DNA of 64,000 nucleotides from Natronomonas gomsonensis (GTDB lineage: Archaea > Halobacteriota > Halobacteria > Halobacteriales > Haloarculaceae), in assembly GCF_024300825.1 (NCBI RefSeq), contig NZ_CP101323.1:868001-932000 (forward strand). Reading direction: 5' to 3'. Numbering within the stretch: the stretch's first letter is position 1; each line of letters starts with the position of its first letter. The translations under genes and the position numbers were made by a program. Below are positions 27,031-35,275 of this stretch, piece after piece. A model generated the notes under the pieces. The model had not been told where the DNA came from. It ran no database searches and saw nothing but the letters and a program-made list of their open reading frames with translations.

Positions 27031-28008
27031 CGGCTCTGCGGCACCGTTTTCGACGAGCGCCTCGGCGGTCCCCTCTGGGAGCGTGACCACGTCCTCCGAA
27101 CCGAGGTCGTAATCGCGGTTGTCCGTCCCGACCATCTCGCCAACGTCGGCCGTAATCCGGACCGTCGTCCGCGGGATACCGGGGATGTCGCTGTGACCGG
27201 CGTCTGTCGAAGATTGTGAGTCATCCGTCTCTGCAGCGTCCTTCGGTGGTCGGTCGCCCTCGGACTCGGATGGGTGGGACTCCGAGGAGGTCTCCGGCGG
27301 TTTGGGGTCGGGTTGGACCTCGGTCGGTCCCGAGGGCTCCGAGACCAGCGGGTCCTCAGAGGGTGATTCGGGGTCGGTCGCCGGTTCGCTTTCGGCGCCA
27401 GCCGCCGGCGGCGTCTCGGCGGCTTCCGCCGGGGCGTCACTCGGACCGCTCCCCATCAAATCCGCCGCGCTGACACCGTCGGTGTCGGGGGCGGTTGAGG
27501 TGTCCTGAGGCGGTTTCTCACCTCTGTCGGGAGAAGAGGCCGTTTCCGTGTCGGTCTGAGCGGGGTTCGTCGGCGCCATCTCGGAGGCCCCCTCGTCTAT
27601 CGAACACGACACCGAGGGTGCGTCGCCGTCCAGCACCGACAGGACAGCCTCGCGGTTGTTCTCGATGCGGGCGACGAGGTCGTCGAACAGCGCCTCCTCC
27701 TCGTCGGTGAGGCCGTCGTCGTCGACCGGCATGCCGGCGGCGGCGATGGAGGCCTTCTTGACGACCTTGCCGACACGGCGCTCGTAGATGGCCTCGACGG
27801 TCCCCTCTGCGGTTTCGATGTCGTCGGAGAGCCGCCGGACCTCCGGCGAGGAGAACGGGTCGTCCACCTGTTCGACCTTCCGCGCGCGCTCCTCGGTGAG
27901 TTCGTGGATGTACTCACCGACCTCCCGATAAAACGACGAGCGCAGGTGCTGGAGGTCGCTGGATTGCCGCTCGCGGGCCTGCACTGATTGAAGTTCGTCG
28001 AGATTCAT
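27022..28008 (-). CDS. GINS complex protein (Gins51-type)
   Basis: 328 residues, longer than most archaeal GINS because of a linker. The helical A domain is at residues 1-125 (NLDELQSVQARERQSSDLQHL). A Pro/Glu/Asp/Ser-rich disordered linker covers about 130-270, and the small beta B domain is at 275-328 (RTTVRITADVGEMVGTDNRDYDLGSEDVVTLP). GINS joins MCM and the RecJ-like Cdc45 in the replicative helicase. Its ATG overlaps the stop of the primase small-subunit gene by four bases, the conserved archaeal priS-gins arrangement. Confidence 0.93.
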   Translation of the reverse strand: MNLDELQSVQARERQSSDLQHLRSSFYREVGEYIHELTEERARKVEQVDDPFSSPEVRRLSDDIETAEGTVEAIYERRVGKVVKKASIAAAGMPVDDDGLTDEEEALFDDLVARIENNREAVLSVLDGDAPSVSCSIDEGASEMAPTNPAQTDTETASSPDRGEKPPQDTSTAPDTDGVSAADLMGSGPSDAPAEAAETPPAAGAESEPATDPESPSEDPLVSEPSGPTEVQPDPKPPETSSESHPSESEGDRPPKDAAETDDSQSSTDAGHSDIPGIPRTTVRITADVGEMVGTDNRDYDLGSEDVVTLPEGTAEALVENGAAEPLE

Positions 28009-29189
28009 TCTGCGGCTTTGGTGGCGTGGCCACGAGTCATCGCGAACACGCCGACGTACTCTGGCATCGAATGCACTCCCTCGGAGAGCCTAAAGCTTTC
28101 CCCCCCGAGTCGCACCGTCGTCTCCTCGCGGACGTACACCGAGATGTCGTTTCCGACGAAGGTCTCCGGGACGGCGTCGACGAGCGGGTCGAAGGAATCG
28201 AGTTCGTCCCGCGGGATGTGTTGGACTTCGAGGCCGCTCCCACCGTGGAGGCTGCCAGGCAGTCGGATGAGTCGGTTGATGTCCGTCGTCACCGGTTCGT
28301 CAATTGGTGCGGTCTGTTCTTCGAGCACTCGGGTCAACAGCGTCTCGGCAATCGTCTTGAGCGCGTTGTGAACGTCGATGTTCCCCGCCTCGATGGCGTC
28401 GCGCTGTTTCCGAATCGCTCCGAGCATCGTGGTGGCTTTCCCCTCCCCGATGCGGTCGAAGGCCGTGAGCCGCTCCATCGCCTCGTCGTCGCTCAGACCG
28501 TCGAGTTCCTCGACGAACGCGTTCAGTTCGGTCTGGAGCCGCCGGCCCCACCCGCCGTCGTTCTGAAGCGTCCGTTTGTCCGCCGGTGTCTTCCGGCCGG
28601 AACTGCCGGAGACCTTCTCCGTCTCGATGAGCGCCTCGATGTCGACGCCCTCCCCAAGGACGTAATCGACGATTTCCCGGCGGGCACTGCGACTCAACTC
28701 CAAGACGCCGGAATCGCGGACGTGGACGTGATAGCCGCGGCCGCCGGAGAAGACGACTGTCAGGTCATCGAAGTCGAAGTCGTGCTCCAGCAAATCGAGC
28801 AGTCTGAGCAGCGCCTCCTTGCATTCGGCGAGCATCTCGGCGTAACTGTCGGCCTCGGGGTCGACGCCCGGAAGGTGGTCGGCGTCGAGGTCGAAGACGA
28901 GGTCCGACCCGCGCCATCCCTTCTTCCCCATGCTGGATGCGCCGGGGTCGTCGTAGCGGCCCGCCGAGAAGTAGACGTGACGCGGGCGCTCGCCCGCAAG
29001 GAAGTCGCCCAAATCGCCGCCGCCGACCAAATCCAGGTGTGAGTGATGTCGAACCATCGTGGTCCCGCCCGAACTCCACGTGATGTACCCCCACTCCCGT
29101 TCGTTGGCCGCCGGGGGCGGGGAGATGTCGCTCCGACGGTAGTGGTCGCCGAAGCGACCCTGCAGGTACTCACGAGTGCGACCGTCCAT
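28005..29189 (-). CDS. priS: DNA primase small (catalytic) subunit PriS
   Basis: 394 residues from the ATG at 29189. The archaeo-eukaryotic primase catalytic acids lie in VFDLDADH, Asp100 and Asp102, and the substrate-binding SGGRGYHVHV motif follows. An RLPGSLHGGSGLEV block near the C-terminus is typical. It makes RNA/DNA primers with PriL, which is not in this window. A longer in-frame start exists, but the preceding 17 codons are not family-like. It is coupled to the GINS gene downstream. Confidence 0.95.
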   Translation of the reverse strand: MDGRTREYLQGRFGDHYRRSDISPPPAANEREWGYITWSSGGTTMVRHHSHLDLVGGGDLGDFLAGERPRHVYFSAGRYDDPGASSMGKKGWRGSDLVFDLDADHLPGVDPEADSYAEMLAECKEALLRLLDLLEHDFDFDDLTVVFSGGRGYHVHVRDSGVLELSRSARREIVDYVLGEGVDIEALIETEKVSGSSGRKTPADKRTLQNDGGWGRRLQTELNAFVEELDGLSDDEAMERLTAFDRIGEGKATTMLGAIRKQRDAIEAGNIDVHNALKTIAETLLTRVLEEQTAPIDEPVTTDINRLIRLPGSLHGGSGLEVQHIPRDELDSFDPLVDAVPETFVGNDISVYVREETTVRLGGESFRLSEGVHSMPEYVGVFAMTRGHATKAAE

Positions 29190-29229
29190 GGACTCGGCTT
29201 CGAGAGAGGTGCGAAAAAGCGTTGCCCTC

Positions 29230-29724
29230 TCAACCGCCACGGACGAACTTGGATATCTTCGAGGCGAGGCCGCCCTCTCCGAGTCGCAGGTAGTAGGCGT
29301 CGCCGTGGTCCTCGTAGTAGTTGTCGACCCGGCGTTGAATCTCGAAGCCGAGTCGTTCGTAGAAGTCCAACGCGGCGTCGTTGGACGCGCGGGCGTGACA
29401 CGTCACGGAGTTGTGGTCCTCTGCGACCGCGGCGACGAGGCGGCGGCCGAAACCCTTGCGTCGGTACTCGGGGTCGACGGCGAGAAAGAGGATGTACCCG
29501 TCGCGCCGGGTGGCGGCGAACCCGAGCAGTTCCTCGCTGTCGTAGCCGGGGTCGACGAGCGCGTACACCCGCGAGCGCTTGTAGGCATCGGTGAAAAAGC
29601 CCCGCCGCTGTTTGAGGACGCCCTCCGTTCGACGGATGCGCTCTTTCAGTTCCCACGCCTCCTCGACGAACGCGTCGTCACCCGTCCCGAACACCCGAAT
29701 ATCGACGGTGACACTCACTAACAT
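29230..29724 (-). CDS. GNAT family N-acetyltransferase
   Basis: 164 residues from the ATG at 29724; a GTG two codons later gives MSVTVDIRVFG and is also plausible. The acetyl-CoA site reads FLAVDPEYRRKGFGRRLVAAVAED, and the C-terminal part ASNDAALDFYERLGFEIQRRV is the usual GNAT ending. Substrate is unknown. It lies 40 bases upstream of priS on the same strand, so the transcript may carry all three genes. Confidence 0.87.
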   Translation of the reverse strand: MLVSVTVDIRVFGTGDDAFVEEAWELKERIRRTEGVLKQRRGFFTDAYKRSRVYALVDPGYDSEELLGFAATRRDGYILFLAVDPEYRRKGFGRRLVAAVAEDHNSVTCHARASNDAALDFYERLGFEIQRRVDNYYEDHGDAYYLRLGEGGLASKISKFVRGG

Positions 29725-29795
29725 GACATAGGAACGGGTTGAATATAACTCCACCGCCACCGTTCGACCCTTCCGGGTTCGAGCGGAGGCGCTCC

Positions 29796-30629
29796 ATGCC
29801 ACAAGGCTTTCAACGTGTCAACGAGTTCGATTTCCCAATGCCTTCCGCGCCGGCCGACATCGAGGCCGCCGAAGAGCTCATTTCCGAGCGTCCGGACGCA
29901 AAAGACGTCCTTCGGCAGTCGTTCATCAAGGGACTGGCCATCCTCCTGCCGCTTCTCGTCACGCTGTTCGTGCTCTCGTTCATGTTGGGATTCGTCTTCC
30001 AACAGCTCAACCCGGTGGTCACCGCCGTCATTCAGGTGACGCCGTTTCAGAGCGAAATCGTCGTCGCGGCATCGACCGTCGTCTTCTTTCTGTTGCTCGT
30101 CGTCGGCGTTGGCTCCGTCGCGGAGTACGGTACCGAAAACGACCGACTCAGCGCCCAGTTCAACGAGTTCATGGCCTCGATTCCCGGACTCGGCTCGGTC
30201 TACACCAGTTTCAGCGAGATGAGCGAACTCCTCCTCGATTCCGACACCGACAGTTTCCAGGACGTGAAACTGGTAGAGTATCCCGGCAAGGATTCCTACG
30301 TCGTCGCGTTCAAAACGGCCGAAACCCCCGAAGTCATCGCGGAGGACACCGGCAACGAGGAGATGATTACACTGTTCATGCCGATGGCGCCGAACCCTGT
30401 CATGGGCGGGTTCGTCATCCACGTCTCCACCGACCGCGTCGTCGACGTTGACCTCACCGTCGAGCAGGGCATCCGCTCTATCGTCACCAGCGGCGTCGCC
30501 TTCGGCGAGGACGGCGACGCCCCGAGCGGCCTCAGCGAACAGCAGTTACGCAAACTCAACGCCGCCGACATCGAAGGTGACTCACCGCTTGTCGACGACG
30601 GCGACACCGACTCCGGAGACGACCGATGA
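29796..30629 (+). CDS. DUF502 family membrane protein
   Basis: 277 residues from the ATG at 29796; another ATG lies 14 codons later. Two long hydrophobic spans are visible, IKGLAILLPLLVTLFVLSFMLG and IVVAASTVVFFLLLVVGVGSV. They are followed by the DUF502 signature IPGLGSVYTSFSEMSELLLDSDTDSFQDVKLVEYPGK-type block and MPMAPNPVMGGFVIHV. The family is widespread and its function unknown. The gene overlaps archease by four bases, so the two are translated together. Confidence 0.88.
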   Translation: MPQGFQRVNEFDFPMPSAPADIEAAEELISERPDAKDVLRQSFIKGLAILLPLLVTLFVLSFMLGFVFQQLNPVVTAVIQVTPFQSEIVVAASTVVFFLLLVVGVGSVAEYGTENDRLSAQFNEFMASIPGLGSVYTSFSEMSELLLDSDTDSFQDVKLVEYPGKDSYVVAFKTAETPEVIAEDTGNEEMITLFMPMAPNPVMGGFVIHVSTDRVVDVDLTVEQGIRSIVTSGVAFGEDGDAPSGLSEQQLRKLNAADIEGDSPLVDDGDTDSGDDR

Positions 30630-31036
30630 GCTACGAACTCCGCGAACACACCGCCGACGTGGCCGTCGAAGCCACCGGCGCGGACATCGACGAGGTGTTC
30701 GTCGGCGCTGCAGACGGGCTTTCCGCCGCCCACTGTGAGTCCATACCGGACGGCGTTGGCGAACGCTTCCCGGTGGTCGCCCACGCCGAGTCGAAGGACG
30801 CCCTCCTCTTCGAGTACCTCGACGAACTCATCTACCAGCGCGACGTTCGCTCGGTGCTCCCGGCCGACCACGAGGCCCAGGTCCACTGGAACGGGGAGTG
30901 GGTACTGGAGGGCTCCGCCCGCGGCGTCCCCTTCGGCGCAATCGATGCCCGAGAAATCAAGGCCGTCACCTACTCCGAGATGAAACTCGAGGAAACCGAA
31001 GACGGTTGGCGGGCCTACGTCGTCTTCGACGTGTGA
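30626..31036 (+). CDS. Archease
   Basis: 136 residues, ATGA overlap with DUF502. It has the archease start YELREHTADVAVEA with metal-binding Asp11 and the penultimate Asp135 at the C-terminus (VVFDV), which complete the calcium/metal site. Archease activates the RNA ligase RtcB by promoting its guanylation and changes NTP use. RtcB joins tRNA halves after intron removal. It sits 98 bases from an intron-containing tRNA gene on the same strand. Confidence 0.95.
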   Translation: MSYELREHTADVAVEATGADIDEVFVGAADGLSAAHCESIPDGVGERFPVVAHAESKDALLFEYLDELIYQRDVRSVLPADHEAQVHWNGEWVLEGSARGVPFGAIDAREIKAVTYSEMKLEETEDGWRAYVVFDV

Positions 31037-31100
31037 CGCTGAGGGAACCGACAGAACGCACCGTGGTGACTACTCACAGAACCCACCGCAAAGAGCAGGA

Positions 31101-31106
31101 TTTATA
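31101..31106 (+). promoter_or_regulatory. TATA box of tRNA-Glu
   Basis: TTTATA placed 34 bases before the first base of the mature tRNA; predicted transcript start about 31130, just before the tRNA. Confidence 0.55.
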
Positions 31107-31134
31107 CAACGGCGTCTCCCAGAGTCGGGTACGC

Positions 31135-31244
31135 GCTCGCTTGGTGTAGCCCGGCCAATCATATCGGCCTTTCGGCCTCGGGAAGGGTGTTCCCCTTCCG
31201 AGGGAGGACAGCCGATGACAGGGGTTCAAATCCCCTAGCGAGCA
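31135..31244 (+). tRNA. tRNA-Glu (anticodon UUC) with a 35-base intron
   Basis: Acceptor arms GCTCGCT (31135-31141) and AGCGAGC (31237-31243) pair fully, discriminator A at 31244. The D arm (31144-31162) is GTGTAGCCCGGCCAATCAT, as in other haloarchaeal Glu tRNAs. The anticodon stem is TCGGC/GCCGA (31164-31168 with 31211-31215). The loop reads CTTTCG, the intron, then A, so the anticodon is TTC (31171-31173). The T arm AGGGG-TTCAAAT-CCCCT is at 31220-31236. The CCA end is not encoded. Mature length is 75 bases. Confidence 0.93.
31175..31209 (+). other. tRNA-Glu intron with canonical bulge-helix-bulge
   Basis: The intron lies between tRNA positions 37 and 38. Bulge one is C31173-G31174-G31175. 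The four-pair central helix joins 31169-31172 with 31204-31207, and bulge two is A31208-C31209-A31210. An inner helix starts at C31176-G31203 and continues through a strong hairpin. Both bulges are three bases and the helix is four pairs, exactly the substrate of archaeal tRNA splicing endonuclease. Confidence 0.9.
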
Positions 31245-31258
31245 TCCTGCGGTCGGTT

Positions 31259-31924
31259 CTACCGTCCACCGAACAACCGTACCAGCGGGTGTCGACTCCC
31301 GTAGGTCGTCACCGACCACTCGCGGTTTTCCAGTTCTTTTCGGATGGCCTCTCGGTGTGAGTCCCCACAGAGAACCGCCACGCGGTCGTAGGCCTGCCGG
31401 TCTGCGACAGCCGTGATTCGCTCGGCCATGTGGGAGGCTCGGCCACCACCGGCGACCGCGACGAGAACCACCGAAAACGTGGCGTAGAGGTACGGGACCG
31501 AAAGAGCGAAGACGACGAGGACGACGCGGTTGACGCCTAGGAGAATCGAGACGGCGAGCGCGGCGACGAGCCAACTTCCGAGGAGGTACTTCCCCCAGCG
31601 GGGGACCATCTCGTAGACGGTCGCAGTGTCGGCATCGATGCGGTCGTGGTAGTCGACGCCCGCCGCCTCGACGGCCGCTCGTAACGACGTTCGTCCGGCG
31701 ACACGGGCCCGCGCTCGCGCGACGACCCCTTGTAGCCACATTAGCGTCACGTACCCCATGAGGAAGGCGGCATAGCCGACGGTCAACTTCCGAACGACGA
31801 GCGTCGGTGAGCGCCCCTCGACCAACACCGCGTCGTACTCCTCGAGGCCGCGCTCCAAGAGAGCCTGCTTGTCGCTTTCGGCGGCGTGGACTTCCCCTTG
31901 AACGGTCGCTTCCCGCTGTGACAC
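31259..31924 (-). CDS. Membrane protein with a TraB/TIKI-like N-terminal pattern
   Basis: 221 residues. The N-terminus VQGEVHAAESDKQALLERGLEEYDAVLVEGR resembles the GxxH...E-x-R layout of the TraB/TIKI hydrolase superfamily, but it is weak. Membrane segments follow at about residues 48-70 and 112-160. The C-terminus has RVAVLCGDSHREAIRKEL, which could complete the TraB-like core. I cannot assign a function; a membrane-bound peptidase-like role is a guess. The gene is convergent with the tRNA. Confidence 0.6.
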   Translation of the reverse strand: MSQREATVQGEVHAAESDKQALLERGLEEYDAVLVEGRSPTLVVRKLTVGYAAFLMGYVTLMWLQGVVARARARVAGRTSLRAAVEAAGVDYHDRIDADTATVYEMVPRWGKYLLGSWLVAALAVSILLGVNRVVLVVFALSVPYLYATFSVVLVAVAGGGRASHMAERITAVADRQAYDRVAVLCGDSHREAIRKELENREWSVTTYGSRHPLVRLFGGR

Positions 31925-31964
31925 GGCCGTCCCTACGGACTCCGACGGCTAAAAACTCGCGGCG

Positions 31965-32564
31965 CTACGCGGCGATGACGGTCTCACCGGCGCGGACCCG
32001 CTGTCCTTTCGAGACGCGAATGTCCTCGATGTCGTACGCCGACGACAGCAACACGTCTGCTCGCGACCCGAACGAGATGTGACCGACCTTCTGGCCGCGT
32101 TCGAGGCGCTCGCCGTCCTCGACGTAAGGATGGATGCGCCGGGCGACGGCACCGGCGATGAGCGACAGTTCGTACTCCGCACAGACGATGTCGACGCGCT
32201 CGTTGCGGTCGGACTCTTTGGTGAACGCCGGCAGGTGTTTGCCGGGAGTGTGCGTGACCGACTCGACGGTCCCGGGTGCGGGCGCGCGATTGACGTGGAC
32301 GTCGGTGACGTTCATGAACACGGCGACGCGGACGCGATCGCCTTCCTCACGGACGACGGAGACGCGTCCGTCGGCGGGCGCGACGATACCCGACGGCGGC
32401 GGCGACCGCTCGGGGTCTCGGTGGAACCACAGTGCGCCGAGACCGGCGAGCAGACAGACGACACCGACGGGAAAGGCGAGTATCAAAAGCGGGACGGCGA
32501 GCGCGAGTGGAACGGCAGCGTAGCGCCACCCGCCGGGCGCGGTGTCGGGAAGCGAGGGAAACAC
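31965..32564 (-). CDS. Archaetidylserine/phosphatidylserine decarboxylase
   Basis: 199 residues from a GTG at 32564; a GTG at 32639 would add 25 residues that do not look conserved. One hydrophobic hairpin (residues 17-45) anchors it. PSD motifs are PADGRVSVVREE, NVTDVHVNRAPAPG and HISFGSRADVLL. Cleavage at the Gly-Ser of FGSR generates the pyruvoyl group. This short archaeal form makes archaetidylethanolamine and is linked to archaeosortase-dependent surface-protein anchoring. It is divergent from hsp20. Confidence 0.85.
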   Translation of the reverse strand: MFPSLPDTAPGGWRYAAVPLALAVPLLILAFPVGVVCLLAGLGALWFHRDPERSPPPSGIVAPADGRVSVVREEGDRVRVAVFMNVTDVHVNRAPAPGTVESVTHTPGKHLPAFTKESDRNERVDIVCAEYELSLIAGAVARRIHPYVEDGERLERGQKVGHISFGSRADVLLSSAYDIEDIRVSKGQRVRAGETVIAA

Positions 32565-32623
32565 AGGTGAAACGAGCGCGTGAGGGGCCTTGGCCGTTTT
32601 GCAACTCGCTTTCGGAGTCGTGC

Positions 32624-32647
32624 TATCACGTATTATCACGTATTTAT
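32624..32647 (+). promoter_or_regulatory. Tandem 10-base direct repeat plus TATA box of hsp20
   Basis: TATCACGTAT occurs twice without a gap (32624-32633 and 32634-32643). The second copy runs into TATTTAT (32641-32647), the likely TATA box of hsp20. A 10-base period puts both copies on one face of the helix, as expected for cooperative binding of an activator or repressor at the BRE. The same sites lie upstream of the divergent decarboxylase gene. Confidence 0.55.
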
Positions 32648-32693
32648 CCCCTCAGCGCGCCATAATACAGGTCGAACAGAGGTGAAATTCAAC

Positions 32694-33086
32694 ATGCGAG
32701 TGACACCGTTCGACGAAATGGACCGCCTGCTGGGAGGAATGCGACGCTCGATGATGGGCGAAGGCGGTTACGACTTCGGCCGGGACATCAACGTGCGCCT
32801 GGACACCGATTCCGAGGGGTACGTCCTCCACGCGGACCTGCCGGGGTTCGAGAAGGAAGAAATCGACCTCCGATACGACGACGAGCGACTCACAATCCGC
32901 GCCGTCCACGAGATGAGCGACGACTACGAAACGAGTAGCCGCCGCGTCCACGAGACGGTCCGCATCCCCGGTGACCTCACCGTCGATGGCATTGAGGCCC
33001 GCTACCACAACGGCGTCCTCGAAGTTCACCTGCCCACCGAATCCGACACCGAATCCGAAGGCGGCCACCGAATCGACATCGACTGA
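32694..33086 (+). CDS. hsp20: Hsp20/alpha-crystallin family chaperone
   Basis: 130 residues from the ATG at 32694, which has a clear ribosome site GAGGTGA eight bases upstream, unusual here because most genes look leaderless. The alpha-crystallin domain covers residues about 30-120 (VRLDTDSEGYVLHADLPGFEKEEIDL) with the conserved RRVHETVRIPGDL and YHNGVLEVHLP strands. It holds unfolding proteins in soluble form. The C-terminal I-x-I/V motif is not clear, as in some short haloarchaeal members. Confidence 0.93.
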   Translation: MRVTPFDEMDRLLGGMRRSMMGEGGYDFGRDINVRLDTDSEGYVLHADLPGFEKEEIDLRYDDERLTIRAVHEMSDDYETSSRRVHETVRIPGDLTVDGIEARYHNGVLEVHLPTESDTESEGGHRIDID

Positions 33087-33090
33087 CCCC

Positions 33091-33140
33091 TCTGGCATCC
33101 GATACGATACGCCAGAACTGCGATTCCGTTTCTTTCCGTT
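33091..33140 (+). terminator. Hairpin and T-rich tract after hsp20
   Basis: TCTGGC (33091-33096) pairs with GCCAGA (33111-33116) across a 14-base loop, followed by a pyrimidine-rich stretch with several TTT runs up to about 33140. It begins four bases after the hsp20 stop. Confidence 0.45.
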
Positions 33141-33259
33141 TCATCACCGCATTCGGCGACATATCCGCTCGACGAGGGCGTGAATTTGTTCGCTAGTAGA
33201 CACTCGAGGCGAAGCGCCCCCATTAATATGGATGGCTCATTACCCAACAATCACCTAAG

Positions 33260-35215
33260 ATGTCTAGCAACACTCCCGTTTGGATGCAGGCGGAGGCGGA
33301 GTACGAAGACGAGGTGATAGGTGACACCACCCTCCCTCGGATGTTCGAGGAGGCCGCGGCGCGTCACGCCAGTCGCGACGCACAGTGGTACAAAGGCGGC
33401 GTCTACGACCGTTCGCTGACGCCGGACGTGGTTCCGGCCGCCCCGACCGGCCAGTACGCGGCGCTCACCTACGCAGAGATGCAGAACACCGTCCACAACC
33501 TCACCGCCGGGTTCCGCGAACTCGGCGTCGAGGGCGGTACCCGCGTCGGCATCTTCGCCAACACCCGCATGGAGTGGGCCCAATCCGACTTCGCGCTGTT
33601 GGCTGCCGGTGGCGTCGTCACCACGGTGTACACCGAATCCGCGCCCCCACAGGTGCAGTATCTCCTCGACGACCCCGGCGCCGAGGGCGTCGTCGTCGAG
33701 AACGCCGAGTTGCTCGAACGCGTCCTCGAAGTCGAAGACGACCTCAATCTCTCCTTTATCGCTGTCATCGACGAGTTCGACGGCTACGACGACCGCGACG
33801 ACATCCTCTCTCTGGCGGAGGTGTACGAACTCGGCGCCGAACACTTCGACGGCGACGCCTACGAGGAGTGGCTGGGCGAACGTGACCTCGATGACCTCGC
33901 CAGCCTCATCTACACCTCGGGGACGACCGGCAAACCGAAGGGCGTCCAGTTGACCCACGGCAACTTCCGAGCGAACGTCAACGGCATCCGAAAGCGAGTC
34001 GGACCGCGGCCCGACAAGGACCCCGACATCCCAGTCTTCGACGAGAACGACCGGATGCTTTCGTTCCTGCCGCTCGCACACGTCTTCGAACGCGTCGCCG
34101 GACACTTCCTGCAGTTCGGCTCCGGCTCGACCGTCGCCTACGCCGAATCCACCGACACCGTCGCCGACGACATCAAGTTGGTCGGGCCGACGGGCGCCTC
34201 CTCGGTCCCCCGCGTCTACGAGCGCATCTACGACAACATCCGCGAAGAGGCTCCGGATGCCGTCTTCGGCCGCGCCGTCTCCGTCGCCCGCGAGTGGGCA
34301 ACGACCGAAAATCCCGGCGTCGTCCTGCGGATGAAACACGCCCTCTTCGACAAACTGGTCTACTCAAACGTCCGCGAACAGATGGGCGGCAACATCGAGG
34401 CGTTCATCAGCGGCGGTGGCAGCCTCTCGAAGCGACTCTCACAGCTGTTCCAGGGGATGGGCCTGCCCATCTACGAGGGGTACGGCCTGACCGAGACCTC
34501 GCCGGTCGTCTCCGTGAATCCGCCGGAAGATTCCCGTGCCGGTACGCTTGGCCCGCCGCTTTCCAACGTCGACGTGCGACTCGACGAATCCGTCGTCGGC
34601 GACGACCGGCGTGCGGAAGTCGACGGCGACATCGGCGAACTCCACGTGAAAGGGCCGAACGTCACGCAGGGCTACTGGAACCGCCCCGGGTCGACCGAGG
34701 AGGCGTTCACCGAGGATGGCTGGTTCCGAACCGGCGACATCATCGAACAGAGCGACGATGGCTACCTCATCTACCACGACCGACTCAAGCAACTCATCGT
34801 GTTGGACACGGGCAAGAACATCGCGCCTCAACCCATCGAAGACGAGTTCGCCACCTCCGACCGCATCGACCAGGCGATGGTCATCGGTGACAACCAGAAG
34901 TTCATCGCGGCGCTGTTCGTGCCGAACTTCGAGGCCGTCCGCCGCTGGGCGGAAAACGAGGGTATCGACCTCCCCGACGACGAGACGGCCATCTGTGCCG
35001 ACGACCGCGTCCACGAGTTCATCGAAAAGGAGGTCGAAGCCGTCAACAAAAAGCTCTCGAAATCGGAGAAAATCAAGGAGTTCCGGCTGGTTTCCGTCGA
35101 GTGGACCGCCGACAACGATCTGCTGACGCCGTCGATGAAAATCAAGCGCCGGAACGTCCTCGACGAGTTCGATGAGCAAGTCCGGGACATCTACGGCGAA
35201 TACTACGACGAGTAG
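33260..35215 (+). CDS. Long-chain fatty acid-CoA ligase (AMP-forming)
   Basis: 651 residues, the longer FadD15/ACSL-like type. Motifs: IYTSGTTGKPKGVQLTHGNF near residue 215, YEGYGLTETSPVVSVNPPED near 410, the hinge DRLKQLIVLDTGKNIAPQPIED and a C-terminal lysine region TPSMKIKRRNVLDEF. It activates long-chain fatty or isoprenoid acids at the membrane. TATTAATATGG-like sequence about 30 bases before the ATG serves as TATA box. It is not an orthologue of the 557-residue ligase at the window start; the two share only the superfamily. Confidence 0.9.
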   Translation: MSSNTPVWMQAEAEYEDEVIGDTTLPRMFEEAAARHASRDAQWYKGGVYDRSLTPDVVPAAPTGQYAALTYAEMQNTVHNLTAGFRELGVEGGTRVGIFANTRMEWAQSDFALLAAGGVVTTVYTESAPPQVQYLLDDPGAEGVVVENAELLERVLEVEDDLNLSFIAVIDEFDGYDDRDDILSLAEVYELGAEHFDGDAYEEWLGERDLDDLASLIYTSGTTGKPKGVQLTHGNFRANVNGIRKRVGPRPDKDPDIPVFDENDRMLSFLPLAHVFERVAGHFLQFGSGSTVAYAESTDTVADDIKLVGPTGASSVPRVYERIYDNIREEAPDAVFGRAVSVAREWATTENPGVVLRMKHALFDKLVYSNVREQMGGNIEAFISGGGSLSKRLSQLFQGMGLPIYEGYGLTETSPVVSVNPPEDSRAGTLGPPLSNVDVRLDESVVGDDRRAEVDGDIGELHVKGPNVTQGYWNRPGSTEEAFTEDGWFRTGDIIEQSDDGYLIYHDRLKQLIVLDTGKNIAPQPIEDEFATSDRIDQAMVIGDNQKFIAALFVPNFEAVRRWAENEGIDLPDDETAICADDRVHEFIEKEVEAVNKKLSKSEKIKEFRLVSVEWTADNDLLTPSMKIKRRNVLDEFDEQVRDIYGEYYDE

Positions 35216-35241
35216 AACAGCACCACTCCTCTGACCGACAG

Positions 35242-35250
35242 TTTTTATAT
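35242..35250 (+). promoter_or_regulatory. TATA box of the cysteine leader ORF and cysE
   Basis: TTTTTATAT lies about 30 bases before the leader ATG at 35276. The predicted transcript start is near 35272, so the leader ORF would be translated from an almost leaderless mRNA. Confidence 0.6.
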
Positions 35251-35275
35251 CGTCGTCGCGGGATACGTAGACAGG

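Noticed and set aside
31163-31172. Reading the intron-containing tRNA as tRNA-Lys (anticodon TTT) with a shifted anticodon stem
   Set aside because: This would place C instead of T at position 33 and break the perfect bulge-helix-bulge; the Glu reading satisfies both.
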